Assembly (NCBI RefSeq): GCF_001399975.1
Contig: NZ_LKBD01000031.1
Coordinates: 1 to 58,295 of the forward strand
Length of the DNA: 58,295 nt
From: Pseudoalteromonas sp. P1-9
GTDB taxonomy: Bacteria; Pseudomonadota; Gammaproteobacteria; Enterobacterales; Alteromonadaceae
Reading direction: 5' to 3'
This document shows, piece after piece, positions 9,445 to 18,313 of this stretch. Both the position numbers and the translations under genes were made by a program. Position 1 is the first letter of the stretch; every line of letters begins with the position of its first letter. Below the pieces are notes generated by a model. That model worked only from the letters and a program-made list of their open reading frames with translations. It was not told where the DNA came from and made no database searches.

Positions 9445-10722
9445 CTACAAAATCGATTTAATCGCATTACACATTTTGATGATTGACGCATCTTGCATGA
9501 TATAAGGCGGCATCATATAAATCAGTTTGCCAAACGGCCTTAACCACACGCCGTGTTCAATTAGCTGTTTTTGCACTTTGGCAACGTCAACCGCTTGCTT
9601 CATTTCGACAACACCAATTGCCCCGAGAATACGAACATTTGCTACAGAATCAAAGCTTTCAAGCGGCTGTAAGTGTGTTCTAAAACAATGTTCAATGCGT
9701 GCAATATTACTTTGCCAGTCAGTTTTAAGCAGTAATTCAATGCTTTTATTGGCAACGGCACAGGCAAGGGGGTTTGCCATAAATGTAGGCCCATGCATCA
9801 TCACACCTGCATCGCCTTCACTAATACCAATTGCAACTTTATCGGTTGTTAAGGTTGCCGATAGCGTCATATAACCACCGGTCATGGCTTTACCAATACA
9901 CATAATATCAGGCTCAATATTGGCATATTCAACGGCAAACATTTTTCCTGTACGACCAAAGCCCGTAGCGATTTCATCACAAATTAACAGTATGTCGTAC
10001 TCATCACATAATTCGCGTACCGCTTTTAAATAGTCGCTGTGATAAAAGTTCATGCCGCCAGCATTTTGTACAATCGGCTCTAAAATGAAGGCGGCGATAT
10101 CCATGTGATGCTTGTCAAAGTACTGCGCTAATACATCGCGCTCTGAGCGGTCGAATGCTTCACCAAATTTACTTTTTGGTGCGGGAACAAAATAGTGCTC
10201 TGGTAAAAAACCTTTGTACAACGAATGCATGCTATTAATTGGATCACATACACTCATCGCCGCAAATGTATCGCCGTGATAACCTTTACTTAGCGCCATA
10301 AGTTTGTTTTTACGCATATTACCTTTACTGCGCCAATATTGCATTGCCATTTTAATGGCAACTTCTACCGCAACAGAGCCTGAATCGGCTAAAAAGATAC
10401 GAGTGAGCGATTGTGGTGTAATGTCGAGTAGTTTCTTGCCAAGGTCAACGGCAGGTTGGTGGGTTAAACCGCCAAACATCACATGACTCATTTTATCAAC
10501 TTGTTGCTTTATTGCGTTGTTAAGTTCAAGGTTATTGTAGCCATGCAAAACGCTCCACCAAGAGGCCATTCCATCAATTAATTTTTCACCCGTTTCTAAA
10601 TGAATATGCACACCATCAGCATGTGTAACTGGGTACACCGGCAGGGGATTTATCATAGACGTGTAGGGGTGCCATAAATGATTTTTATCAAAATCCAAAT
10701 CAATTGTTTCTTTAATGTTCAA
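9445..10722 (-). CDS. bioA: Adenosylmethionine-8-amino-7-oxononanoate aminotransferase
   Basis: PLP enzyme converting KAPA to DAPA in biotin synthesis, using S-adenosylmethionine as amino donor. Recognisable parts are HLWHPYTSMINPLPVYPV near the N-terminus, DGMASWWSVLHGYNN, the PLP-Asp motif LICDEIATGFGRTG, and the Schiff-base lysine in CIGKAMTGGYMTLSATL. The start is taken as the TTG at 10720-10722 because AGAGG lies 7 bases upstream and the resulting 425 residues match the family. A longer in-frame ATG at 10827 would add a hydrophobic leader, run through the BirA operator and overlap bioB, so it is rejected. Divergent from bioBFCD. Confidence 0.93.
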   Translation of the reverse strand: MNIKETIDLDFDKNHLWHPYTSMINPLPVYPVTHADGVHIHLETGEKLIDGMASWWSVLHGYNNLELNNAIKQQVDKMSHVMFGGLTHQPAVDLGKKLLDITPQSLTRIFLADSGSVAVEVAIKMAMQYWRSKGNMRKNKLMALSKGYHGDTFAAMSVCDPINSMHSLYKGFLPEHYFVPAPKSKFGEAFDRSERDVLAQYFDKHHMDIAAFILEPIVQNAGGMNFYHSDYLKAVRELCDEYDILLICDEIATGFGRTGKMFAVEYANIEPDIMCIGKAMTGGYMTLSATLTTDKVAIGISEGDAGVMMHGPTFMANPLACAVANKSIELLLKTDWQSNIARIEHCFRTHLQPLESFDSVANVRILGAIGVVEMKQAVDVAKVQKQLIEHGVWLRPFGKLIYMMPPYIMQDASIIKMCNAIKSIL

Positions 10723-10723
10723 A

Positions 10724-10755
10724 TGTAAACCTCTAAAGGTTGCGTTTGGTTGACA
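10724..10755. promoter_or_regulatory. BirA (biotin repressor) operator between bioA and bioB
   Basis: Half-sites TGTAAACC (10724-10731) and GGTTGACA (10748-10755) are separated by 16 bases. This is the arrangement of the E. coli bio operator (TGTAAACC-N16-GGTTTACA; established knowledge), with one mismatch. Biotinyl-AMP-bound BirA would repress both divergent units. The left half-site abuts the bioA start and the right half-site overlaps the bioB -35 element. Confidence 0.85.
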
Positions 10756-10777
10756 ATAAGGTGTTGCTGCGTAGACT
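10750..10777 (+). promoter_or_regulatory. Promoter of bioBFCD
   Basis: A perfect -35 TTGACA (10750-10755) is followed after 16 bases by TAGACT (10772-10777), 41 bases before the bioB ATG. The -35 lies inside the right BirA half-site, which explains repression by steric blocking. Confidence 0.7.
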
Positions 10778-10818
10778 AGCGAAATTAAGTTCGAGAAACA
10801 AATAAAAACGAGAATTCC

Positions 10819-11859
10819 ATGGAGCAAGCTCAGGTGCGTAATAACTGGACACTTAGTGAAATAAAGGCATTGTTTAATATGCCGTTTAACGATTTACTGT
10901 TTCAAGCTGCCAGTGTTCATCGTCAACACTTTAATCCAAACAAAGTACAAATTTCTACGCTGTTATCTATCAAAACGGGCGCATGTCCTGAAGATTGTAA
11001 ATACTGTCCTCAATCAGGCCACTATAAAACGGATCTAGAACGCGAGCGTTTGATGGAAGTTGAGAAAGTGGTCGAACAAGCGCGTATTGCTAAAAATAAG
11101 GGGGCTACACGTTTTTGTATGGGGGCTGCTTGGTCTGATCCGAAAGATCGCGATATGCCGTACATTGCGAAAATGGTAAAAGAGGTTAAAGAACTGGGCC
11201 TTGAAACCTGTATGACGCTGGGCATGCTTGATAACGATAAAGCACATGCACTGCGTGATGCGGGACTTGATTATTACAACCATAACTTAGATACCTCACC
11301 TGAATATTACCAACAAATCATCACAACAAGAACCTACCAAGATAGACTTGATACCCTTGCTCACGTGCGTGACGCGGGTATGAAAGTATGCTCGGGTGGC
11401 ATTGTTGGTATGGGCGAACAAGCGAAAGACCGTTATGGTTTATTAATGCAGCTGGCAAATTTACCAAAGCAGCCAGAAAGTGTGCCAATTAACATGCTAG
11501 TAAAAGTTAAAGGCACGCCACTTGAAGATGTGGATGATTTAGACCATTTTGAGTTTATTCGTACGATTGCGGTTGCGCGCATTATGATGCCAAAAAGTTA
11601 CGTTCGCTTAAGTGCAGGGCGCACGGCGATGAATGAACAGATGCAATCAATGTGTTTTTTCGCTGGCGCTAACTCAATTTTTTATGGTGATAAGTTGCTA
11701 ACTACGGATAATCCAGAAGCAGACAGCGATATGATGCTGATTAAAAAGCTCGGTATGTCGCCTGAAAGCGCTGAGGATTATTCCGATGAGGCATATCAAG
11801 CGTCGTTAGAATCAGCAATTGCTGATAAAGAAACATCTGAACTATTTTATCCAGCATAA
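10819..11859 (+). CDS. bioB: Biotin synthase
   Basis: Radical SAM enzyme inserting sulfur into dethiobiotin, the last step of biotin synthesis. The CxxxCxxC cluster is in [20 protein letters not shown] at residues 50-69. Further family motifs are [18 protein letters not shown] near 95-112, [22 protein letters not shown] near 192-200, and [14 protein letters not shown] near 264-277. 346 residues is the E. coli length. First gene of the bioBFCD operon; its TAA is directly followed by the bioF ATG with no gap. Confidence 0.98.
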   Translation: MEQAQVRNNWTLSEIKALFNMPFNDLLFQAASVHRQHFNPNKVQISTLLSIKTGACPEDCKYCPQSGHYKTDLERERLMEVEKVVEQARIAKNKGATRFCMGAAWSDPKDRDMPYIAKMVKEVKELGLETCMTLGMLDNDKAHALRDAGLDYYNHNLDTSPEYYQQIITTRTYQDRLDTLAHVRDAGMKVCSGGIVGMGEQAKDRYGLLMQLANLPKQPESVPINMLVKVKGTPLEDVDDLDHFEFIRTIAVARIMMPKSYVRLSAGRTAMNEQMQSMCFFAGANSIFYGDKLLTTDNPEADSDMMLIKKLGMSPESAEDYSDEAYQASLESAIADKETSELFYPA

Positions 11860-12990
11860 ATGGCGTTCGAATATATAAACAAGACGCTTGCTGAGCGACA
11901 ACAAGCGTCTTTATACCGCCAGCGCATTGCATTTGAGCGTGTTGGTCCTCGTTTTTTGCTTAGAAATAATAAACAGTATTTAAATTTCGCATCAAACGAC
12001 TACCTTGGTTTGGGTGAAGAGCAAATTACGGGTTTAGAAAATACATTAGGTGCGAGTAGTTCATCGTTAGTCACAGGCTATCAAAATGCGCATATTGCAC
12101 TTGAGAATTACCTCATATCTAAGCTCAACTATCAAGCGTGTTTATTGTTTAATTCAGGCTTTAGCGCTAACGCAAGTGTGCTTAAAAGTTTAATGAATGA
12201 AGCCAATAGTGAAATCTTTCAAGATAAACTAAATCATGCCAGCTTAATTGACGGCGGACTCGCAGCAAACGCAACGAATACTCGCTTTAATCATAACGAT
12301 TTAAAACATTTAACGCGTCGTTTAGAAAAATCTAAAGCGCAGCATAAGTTGATTGTGAGTGAAGGGGTATTTTCAATGGATGGTGATAGCGCACCAGTTG
12401 CTGAACTTGCGCACATAGCTAAACAACACAATGCCTGGTTAATGATTGATGATGCTCATGGTTTTGGTGTAATGGGTAATCATGGTTTAGGCAGCTGTGA
12501 CGAGGTTAAACCAGAAATACTGATTATCACTTTTGGCAAAGCCTGCGCAAGCAGCGGGGCAGCTGTGTTATGTAGCCAAAATGTGGCCGACTATTTATTG
12601 CAATTTAACCGCGATTATACTTATTCAACAGCAATGTCGCCTTGGCTTGCATCGGCCACGCTTTCGCGATTAAAACGGCTATACAGTGCCGATGAAAAAC
12701 GCGCACGCCTTAAAGACAATATTGCGTATTTTAAAACCCTTGCAAGCAATCATAACCTCTCACTCATGCCGTCAAATAGCGCCATACAACCGCTGGTGCT
12801 CGGCGATAGTGAAAGCTGTTTAGCGCTGAGTGAGCATTTAAAATCAAATGGTATTTGGCTTACGGCAATTAGACCACCAACGGTCCCTCATAATACAGCA
12901 CGGCTAAGAATAACGCTTACCGCTGCACACCAAGCAGCAGATATTGAACAGTTGATAAATCATCTTGTTGAAGGGTTAAAGTTGTTATGA
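11860..12990 (+). CDS. bioF: 8-amino-7-oxononanoate synthase
   Basis: PLP-dependent enzyme condensing pimeloyl-ACP or pimeloyl-CoA with alanine to give KAPA. It shows NFASNDYLGLG at about 42-52, the histidine of DKLNHASLIDG, DDAHGFGVMG near 197-206, and the lysine of ITFGKACASSGAAV that binds PLP. 376 residues is normal. The ATG immediately abuts the bioB stop, and its own stop overlaps bioC by four bases, so expression is tightly coupled. Confidence 0.96.
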   Translation: MAFEYINKTLAERQQASLYRQRIAFERVGPRFLLRNNKQYLNFASNDYLGLGEEQITGLENTLGASSSSLVTGYQNAHIALENYLISKLNYQACLLFNSGFSANASVLKSLMNEANSEIFQDKLNHASLIDGGLAANATNTRFNHNDLKHLTRRLEKSKAQHKLIVSEGVFSMDGDSAPVAELAHIAKQHNAWLMIDDAHGFGVMGNHGLGSCDEVKPEILIITFGKACASSGAAVLCSQNVADYLLQFNRDYTYSTAMSPWLASATLSRLKRLYSADEKRARLKDNIAYFKTLASNHNLSLMPSNSAIQPLVLGDSESCLALSEHLKSNGIWLTAIRPPTVPHNTARLRITLTAAHQAADIEQLINHLVEGLKLL

Positions 12991-13745
12991 TGTTGTCTGC
13001 GTTAACCAATAAGCAAGCCACTGCGTCTCATTTTTCTAGAGCGGCAGAGCGCTATCAAAGTCATGCCCATGTGCAAAAGCAAGCAGCCGACATACTGTTA
13101 AAATCATTGGGTGCAAGGTATAAGGTCGCGCTAGATTTAGGCTGTGGCCCCTTTGTTAATTCGTTTGAACTGAAAAAACGCTGCGATTATCTTGTAAGCA
13201 TGGATTTAAGTGAAAGCATGTTGCAACAAGCTGTTACACCTAGCATCTGCGCTGATATGGATACCTTGCCGTTTCAGGCCGACTGTTTTGACCTGATATT
13301 TAGTAATTTTGCAATGCAATGGAGTAGTGATTTAGCGGCACTTTTAACCCACTTTTACCGTGTTTTAAAACCAGGTGGTCGCGCACACTTTAGCATTGTA
13401 GCCGATGGCACGTTACAGGAAATTAAACAGGCTTTCTCAGTGCTCGACAATGAGCCTCACATAAATCGCTTTGTAACACAAAACGATATCGCCAATGCAG
13501 TAGCGCATACGCGGTTTAAATTAATCAGTAGTAGCTTTTGTCATCATAAAATATTTTACGATAGCCCTAAGCTTGCCTTACACTCTATTAAAGAAATTGG
13601 TGCAAATCATAAAGTTAATAGTAGCGAGCAGCGCAGTGGATTGATGGGTAAACGTAAATACCGTGCATTGTTAGCTAATTATCCAAAAGAGCAGGGGCAA
13701 TTTCCGGTAAGTTACCAAGTTGCTTATATAGTGATAGAGAAATGA
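12987..13745 (+). CDS. bioC: Malonyl-[ACP] O-methyltransferase BioC
   Basis: SAM-dependent methyltransferase that masks malonyl-ACP to start pimelate synthesis on the fatty-acid machinery. It has the BioC N-terminus SHFSRAAERYQSHAHVQKQAADILL near 14-38, the SAM-binding DLGCGPFVNSFEL at about 50-62, and LIFSNFAMQWSSDL near 102-115, a characteristic BioC stretch. The C-terminal part has KEIGANHKV. At 252 residues it is of standard length. It overlaps bioF (ATGA) and bioD (ATGA). A separate pimeloyl-ACP esterase (BioH) is not in this window. Confidence 0.92.
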   Translation: MMLSALTNKQATASHFSRAAERYQSHAHVQKQAADILLKSLGARYKVALDLGCGPFVNSFELKKRCDYLVSMDLSESMLQQAVTPSICADMDTLPFQADCFDLIFSNFAMQWSSDLAALLTHFYRVLKPGGRAHFSIVADGTLQEIKQAFSVLDNEPHINRFVTQNDIANAVAHTRFKLISSSFCHHKIFYDSPKLALHSIKEIGANHKVNSSEQRSGLMGKRKYRALLANYPKEQGQFPVSYQVAYIVIEK

Positions 13746-14428
13746 ATCAAGTTTTTATAACTGGCACAGATACAGAAGTAGGTAAAACCTATGTATCGAG
13801 CCTTTTAATTAAATATGTTAAACAACATAAACGAGCCGTTACTGGTTTTAAGCCGATTGCCGCAGGGGCTGAGCAGGCGTTTGGTGAGCTCGTCAATGAA
13901 GACGCGTTAACACTGCTGGAGTCTAGCAATGTAGCTCTGCCGTACAAATTGATTAATCCGTTTTGCTTCGAACCACCCATTGCGCCACATATTGCAGCAA
14001 AAAAAGCCGGTGTAGAGATAAGTAAAACTGCACTATCAGACCATTTAGATGTGTTTAAGCACCAAGAGCTTGATCATTTAATAATAGAAGGTGCAGGCGG
14101 TTGGGCATTGCCAATTAATGATAGTGACTTACTGTCAGATTGGGTTGCCGAACAAAATTTACCGGTGATTTTAGTCGTTGGTCTAAAATTAGGCTGTTTA
14201 AATCATGCATTATTGACTTTAAGTCATATAAAACAAAGCGGCGTGAAATGTGTTGGTTGGATTGCCAATTATGTTGACGATGGCATGTTAGAACAAGACG
14301 AAAATCTGCAAACCCTAAAAGCACGTTTAGATTGCCCATTATTGGCCATTGCGCCTAACTGTAAAAACGACAAACCCAAGCTTCAAGTGTATCAAGCTCT
14401 TAACACTGCACTTAATTTAGTTAATTGA
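13742..14428 (+). CDS. bioD: ATP-dependent dethiobiotin synthetase
   Basis: Closes the ureido ring of dethiobiotin from DAPA, CO2 and ATP. The P-loop FITGTDTEVGKTYVSSLLIK is at residues 5-24, KPIAAG near 37-42, NPFCFEPPIAPHIAA near 72-86, and the EGAGGWALPI switch near 115-124. 228 residues, normal. It is the last gene of the operon, with no clear T-rich terminator immediately after it. Confidence 0.96.
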   Translation: MNQVFITGTDTEVGKTYVSSLLIKYVKQHKRAVTGFKPIAAGAEQAFGELVNEDALTLLESSNVALPYKLINPFCFEPPIAPHIAAKKAGVEISKTALSDHLDVFKHQELDHLIIEGAGGWALPINDSDLLSDWVAEQNLPVILVVGLKLGCLNHALLTLSHIKQSGVKCVGWIANYVDDGMLEQDENLQTLKARLDCPLLAIAPNCKNDKPKLQVYQALNTALNLVN

Positions 14429-14669
14429 AACGAGAGCGTGTTGTCGCTTTTTAACTTAGCCCACTAGATCTACAAAGCGACGCCGCGATTAACATAGTTT
14501 GGATTTGAACAGAATTTAGACCAAAAAGATCAACACGCGCTAAGTAACTTTATGTAAATTTCATGGTGTGTTTAGTTTTAAATAATATGTGTGTCATTTT
14601 GTAAATTTATCTTGAAACGTAATCAAAAGACACTATATAAAACGGTAGAAAACACATTTTGAGGTAACA
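14429..14669. other. Intergenic region with nested inverted repeats (bioD-htpX)
   Basis: GCGTGTTG (about 14436-14443) is matched by CAACACGC (about 14532-14539), and just inside it TCGCTTT is matched by AAAGCGA about 30 bases further on. As RNA this gives a long outer stem with an inner hairpin directly after bioD. No T-run follows. It could be a 3' UTR fold or a small RNA. The right half holds the htpX promoter region. Confidence 0.35.
14611..14638 (+). promoter_or_regulatory. Heat-shock (sigma-32-like) promoter of htpX
   Basis: CTTGAAA (14611-14617), 13 bases, then CACTATAT (14631-14638). The -35 matches the sigma-32 consensus CTTGAAA exactly with the right spacing; the -10 is only a partial match to CCCCATNT. 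It fits the known heat-shock control of htpX in E. coli. Confidence 0.5.
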
Positions 14670-15530
14670 ATGAAAAGAGTTGTATTGTTTTTAATTACAA
14701 ACCTAGCGGTGATGCTGGTGTTAGGTATTGTGCTGTCGGTCATTATGTCAGTACTAGGCATAGAACACCGAAGCTTAGGTGGCATTTTATTAATTGCCAC
14801 GTTGTTTGGTTTTGGTGGCTCGTTTATTTCGCTGTTTATGTCGAAATGGATGGCGAAAAAATCAACCGGTGCTCATGTTATCGAGCAACCGCGTTCTGAC
14901 GTAGAAAAGTGGTTAGTTGAGCGTGTTGCAGAGCAAGCTAAAAAAGCGAATATTGCAATGCCAGAGGTAGCTATTTACGACAGTCCTGAAATGAATGCGT
15001 TTGCAACAGGTCCAAGTAAAAATAATTCACTGGTTGCAGTAAGTACTGGTTTGTTACACAACATGAGTCAAGACGAAGCAGAAGCCGTTCTCGCCCATGA
15101 AGTATCACATATTGCCAATGGCGACATGGTTACACTTACGCTTATTCAAGGCGTTGTAAACACGTTTGTAATTGCCATCTCAAAGGTACTTGCAGGTATT
15201 GTCGACAACTTCTTAAATAGCGATGAAGAAGAGTCGGGTGGTTCTTGGACATACTTTATCTTTGATATGATCTTCCAAGTATTATTCGGTATTTTAGCAA
15301 GCTTTGTAGTGGCGTATTTTAGCCGTCAACGAGAGTTTGCTGCTGACAAAGGCGCTGCAGACCTTGTTGGTGCAAACAAAATGCGTGCGGCACTTGAGCG
15401 CCTTAAAGTTAATCATCCGTCACAACTTGAAGGGTCGATGATGGCATTTGGTATTGCATCTGGTAAAGGTTTAATGGACTTAATGAGTTCACACCCTCCG
15501 CTTGATGCGCGTATTAATGCATTAAAATAA
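14670..15530 (+). CDS. htpX: Membrane-bound zinc protease HtpX
   Basis: M48-family inner-membrane metalloprotease that degrades misfolded membrane proteins. Two N-terminal membrane helices (about 5-25 and 33-55), the zinc motif [15 protein letters not shown] near residues 141-155, two more hydrophobic segments (about 160-180 and 195-220), and the third zinc ligand in [15 protein letters not shown] near 223-237. It ends [14 protein letters not shown], typical of HtpX. 286 residues, normal. GAGG precedes the ATG. Single-gene unit with its own terminator. Confidence 0.96.
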   Translation: MKRVVLFLITNLAVMLVLGIVLSVIMSVLGIEHRSLGGILLIATLFGFGGSFISLFMSKWMAKKSTGAHVIEQPRSDVEKWLVERVAEQAKKANIAMPEVAIYDSPEMNAFATGPSKNNSLVAVSTGLLHNMSQDEAEAVLAHEVSHIANGDMVTLTLIQGVVNTFVIAISKVLAGIVDNFLNSDEEESGGSWTYFIFDMIFQVLFGILASFVVAYFSRQREFAADKGAADLVGANKMRAALERLKVNHPSQLEGSMMAFGIASGKGLMDLMSSHPPLDARINALK

Positions 15531-15550
15531 GCACTGATTTAATACCTAAG

Positions 15551-15577
15551 AAAAAGGCGCCATTAGGCGCCTTTTTG
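15551..15577. terminator. Bidirectional terminator shared by htpX and the small convergent gene
   Basis: AAAAAGGCGCC-ATTA-GGCGCCTTTTT: perfect stem with an A-run on one side and a T-run on the other, so it works in both directions. The stop codon of the minus-strand gene (15563-15565) lies inside the hairpin. Confidence 0.88.
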
Positions 15578-15766
15578 TTGTTCTCGTTTTAGTTGATTAG
15601 GTAATAAGGTTTCAACGATTTCTTTTGCTGGAATGGTATATCGCGTACCGTCAAACATTACCGAAGCATTTTCGTCAATGCCAGTAATGCCTGTGAGCGT
15701 CCAGCCTTCACCACGCTTTTCACAATACACAGTTGTCGTTGGTGGTATCACTTTAAATTCAGGCAT
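15563..15766 (-). CDS. Small hypothetical protein, 67 residues
   Basis: Not recognised. The sequence (MPEFKVIPPTTTVYCEKRGE...) suggests a small beta-rich domain with one cysteine and a basic C-terminus (NQLKREQQKGA). No signal peptide or membrane helix. Its last codons and stop are formed by the htpX terminator hairpin, so the gene end and the terminator have evolved together. The ATG at 15766 is the only good start. The regular codon pattern and the fitted 3' end support a real gene. Confidence 0.6.
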   Translation of the reverse strand: MPEFKVIPPTTTVYCEKRGEGWTLTGITGIDENASVMFDGTRYTIPAKEIVETLLPNQLKREQQKGA

Positions 15767-15976
15767 TGGTTTTTCTAACTAGTGAAACAATTGACTTAAT
15801 TTACCTTAGAGAATAGAGAATTCACAGTTTTTAATTGAGAAAACGAAGGGATTATTGGATAATTCGCAACTCGCAATCCCACATCGCGAAAACAATTTTT
15901 AACATTCACAATGCGCTTGTTAATAATCTAAAAGTGCAATTAATGTGAATTGAGTGCCTAACTATGAGGAGTGACT

Positions 15977-16459
15977 ATGACTGTTGGCATTATTATGGGT
16001 TCAAAATCAGATTGGCCTACCATGCAACACGCTGCAGATATGCTTGATAAATTCGGTGTTGAATATGAAACAAAGGTTGTTTCTGCGCACCGTACGCCAC
16101 AGTTATTAGCCGATTATGCCAGCACAGCAGCTGAGCGCGGTATTAAAGTAATTATTGCAGGTGCAGGCGGTGCAGCACACTTACCGGGCATGGCAGCTGC
16201 ATTTACCAGCTTACCGGTACTGGGCGTTCCGGTTAAATCTAAAGCACTTAATGGTGTTGATTCACTTCTATCAATTTGCCAAATGCCAAAAGGTGTAGCG
16301 GTAGGTACGCTTGCGATTGGTGATCCGGGCGCTGCAAACGCTGGATTATTAGCGGCGCAAATTCTGGGTTGTCAGCAGCCTGAATTGCTAGCGAAAATCG
16401 ACGAATTTAGAAAAAACCAAACTGACACTGTGTTAGCACATCCAAACCCAGCAGAATAA
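15977..16459 (+). CDS. purE: N5-carboxyaminoimidazole ribonucleotide mutase
   Basis: Interconverts N5-CAIR and CAIR in purine synthesis. [20 protein letters not shown] at residues 4-23 holds the substrate loop, SAHRTP near 42-47 the active-site histidine, and [16 protein letters not shown] near 70-85 the second loop. The ATG at 15977 is chosen because AGGAG ends 5 bases upstream; an in-frame GTG two codons earlier overlaps that ribosome site. 160 residues, normal. purK starts 1 base after the stop, so the two form an operon. Confidence 0.96.
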   Translation: MTVGIIMGSKSDWPTMQHAADMLDKFGVEYETKVVSAHRTPQLLADYASTAAERGIKVIIAGAGGAAHLPGMAAAFTSLPVLGVPVKSKALNGVDSLLSICQMPKGVAVGTLAIGDPGAANAGLLAAQILGCQQPELLAKIDEFRKNQTDTVLAHPNPAE

Positions 16460-16460
16460 T

Positions 16461-17606
16461 ATGAATATTTTAGTTCTCGGCGCAGGCCAACTTGCCCGTA
16501 TGATGAGTTTGGCAGGTGCGCCTCTTGATATAAATATCAAAGCCTATGATGTTGGATCTAAGCACGTTGTTCACCCGCTAACGCTTGCCGTGTATGAGCA
16601 AGACTTAGTTGCTGCAATCGCAGAATGTGAAGCGATCACCGCAGAGTTTGAACATATTCCTGATGATGTATTAGCGTTATGTTGTCAAAGTGGCAAATTT
16701 TACCCAGGTAAAGATGCCATTAAGGCTGGCGGCGATCGTAGCATCGAAAAAGCGCTATTAGATCAAGCGAATGTACCTTGTGCGCCGTATTTACTTATTA
16801 CCGAGCGTGAACACTTAGACCGTGCCATTATAGATTTAGGACTGCCACTTGTGATCAAAACCTGTCAAGCAGGCTACGATGGTAAAGGGCAGTGGCGTAT
16901 TAAAGCAGATTCTAATGTAGATCACATTTGGTCAGAAATGGCTGAGTTTATTGCTGCAGGTAGTGAAGATTTCCCACACACCATTATTGCTGAAAAAATG
17001 ATTCCGTTTAAGCGTGAAATTTCAGTGATTGGTGCACGCGATAAGCAAGGCAATACTGCGGTTTATCCTGTGACTGAAAACGAACATACCAACGGTGTAC
17101 TTACGTTATCAGTTGCCACTGATATTGATGATCAAATTCAAAGCCAGGCGTTAGCAGCATTTAATAAACTATCAGCAGCGATGGATTATGTTGGTGTACT
17201 GGCAATTGAGTTCTTCGATGTTGATGGCCAATTAATGGTGAATGAAATTGCACCTCGCGTTCATAACTCAGGCCATTGGACACAGCAAGGCACACTGTGT
17301 AGCCAGTTTGAGAACCACTTACGTGCAGTAGCTGGGTTGCCATTAGGTGATACCGCTATGATTGGGCCAAGTGCGATGATCAATGTGCTTGGTGAGCCGA
17401 GCATTCCTGCTGATGTGTTATCCGTTGCTGGAGTAACCAGTCATTGGTACGGCAAAGCAGTTCGCGCAGGTCGTAAAATGGGACATATTAATGTCGTAGC
17501 GAGCAGTAATGTTGAGCTAGGTAAAAAACTTGCAGTGCTTGCGAACTATTTACCAGAAGATGCTTATCCAGGCGTCGCAGCACGTGCAGTTGAATTGTCT
17601 AAATAA
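16461..17606 (+). CDS. purK: 5-(carboxyamino)imidazole ribonucleotide synthase
   Basis: ATP-grasp enzyme that carboxylates AIR to N5-CAIR with bicarbonate, the step before PurE. N-terminal VLGAGQLARMMSLAGAPL, ATP-grasp segments (GYDGKGQWRIK near 136-146 and EFFDVDGQLMVNEIAPRVHNSGHWT near 250-274). 381 residues, normal for the gammaproteobacterial form. It follows purE by a single base and precedes a terminator. Confidence 0.96.
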   Translation: MNILVLGAGQLARMMSLAGAPLDINIKAYDVGSKHVVHPLTLAVYEQDLVAAIAECEAITAEFEHIPDDVLALCCQSGKFYPGKDAIKAGGDRSIEKALLDQANVPCAPYLLITEREHLDRAIIDLGLPLVIKTCQAGYDGKGQWRIKADSNVDHIWSEMAEFIAAGSEDFPHTIIAEKMIPFKREISVIGARDKQGNTAVYPVTENEHTNGVLTLSVATDIDDQIQSQALAAFNKLSAAMDYVGVLAIEFFDVDGQLMVNEIAPRVHNSGHWTQQGTLCSQFENHLRAVAGLPLGDTAMIGPSAMINVLGEPSIPADVLSVAGVTSHWYGKAVRAGRKMGHINVVASSNVELGKKLAVLANYLPEDAYPGVAARAVELSK

Positions 17607-17637
17607 GCTGTTTAGTTAACTACACAGCATGTGCATT

Positions 17638-17678
17638 AAAAAAACGGTTGTACGCGTTAGTGTGTATAACCGTTTTTT
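17638..17678 (+). terminator. Terminator of purEK
   Basis: AAAAAACGGTT / AACCGTTTTTT stem with an 18-base loop and six Ts, about 30 bases past purK. The A/T symmetry lets it also serve the convergent gene ending at 17712. Confidence 0.75.
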
Positions 17679-17711
17679 ATGCGTTTAATTATACCTAAAA
17701 GATAAAACCAT

Positions 17712-18005
17712 TTAATTTAATTCTGATTGAATATCGATTTCAACATAAAATGGTACTGCGTTGTTGGTAATGTATTTACCTTGCAATAACCGTTCGTGTC
17801 CTTCTAAGTATTGCTCATGGTGACTTTGTTTATTGTTTATCATGGTTTGCCAAAAACTTCCGATATCAAGCAAAATAATTGACTCGTTTCCATCACAATA
17901 AAAGTGTTGATAGCGTGACCAGTTTTCAAGTTCATCTTGTTTAAGCCATTTAGCTAAACTTGTTTTATCAGGTCCGCGATAAATACGTAATCTAAACTTG
18001 CTCAT
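17712..18005 (-). CDS. Hypothetical protein, 97 residues
   Basis: Not recognised. A soluble, mixed alpha/beta protein (MSKFRLRIYRGPDKTSLAKWL...) with no signal peptide or membrane helix and one cysteine (near residue 37). Tryptophans in AKWLKQDELENWSRY suggest an amphipathic helix. It stands alone, converging on purEK. The ATG at 18005 has no strong ribosome site close by, so expression level and start are uncertain. Confidence 0.6.
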   Translation of the reverse strand: MSKFRLRIYRGPDKTSLAKWLKQDELENWSRYQHFYCDGNESIILLDIGSFWQTMINNKQSHHEQYLEGHERLLQGKYITNNAVPFYVEIDIQSELN

Positions 18006-18089
18006 AACAGGCTATTCAAATTGGATATAGTTAAAGGGTAGTCAATGACTGATGGAATTGAGAAATTAAAATAAATTAATTGAATAAAT

Positions 18090-18205
18090 TTTGAACTAAA
18101 TAATGAGTCGCACGGTCTATTACTTTGAAACGAGAAATTACTTTTTCGTTTCGACCTAAATTGCTAGCGCAGAGTATTCGGCCAACACCTTGTTGGCCTT
18201 TTTTT
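18090..18205 (+). ncRNA. Candidate small RNA or leader with orphan terminator
   Basis: A strong plus-strand rho-independent terminator (GGCCAACA-CCT-TGTTGGCC plus seven Ts, 18180-18205) has no plus-strand gene upstream: purEK already ended at its own terminator 500 bases earlier. About 30 bases before it is a second hairpin (GAAACGA 18127-18133 / TCGTTTC 18146-18152). Two hairpins and a T-tail fit an Hfq-type sRNA, or an attenuator in the leader of the S9 peptidase gene that starts at 18314. The 5' end is a guess; no clear -10/-35 pair was found. Confidence 0.45.
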
Positions 18206-18313
18206 GTTACAAATGTAATCGCTAAAATCACATAATAAAACGTTAAGCGCAGTTTTATTATTGCCAATTGTTTGGTTAAATTAGTGTAATTTTAATTACA
18301 AAAAAAACACACA

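Noticed and set aside
10723..10827. N-terminal extension of bioA by 35 residues from an upstream ATG
   Set aside because: It runs through the BirA operator and bioB promoter and overlaps bioB; a TTG with a good ribosome site gives the normal BioA length.
15767..15976. PurR operator upstream of purE
   Set aside because: No ACGCAAACGTTTGCGT-like sequence; only ATTCACA...TGTGAAT half-sites far apart.
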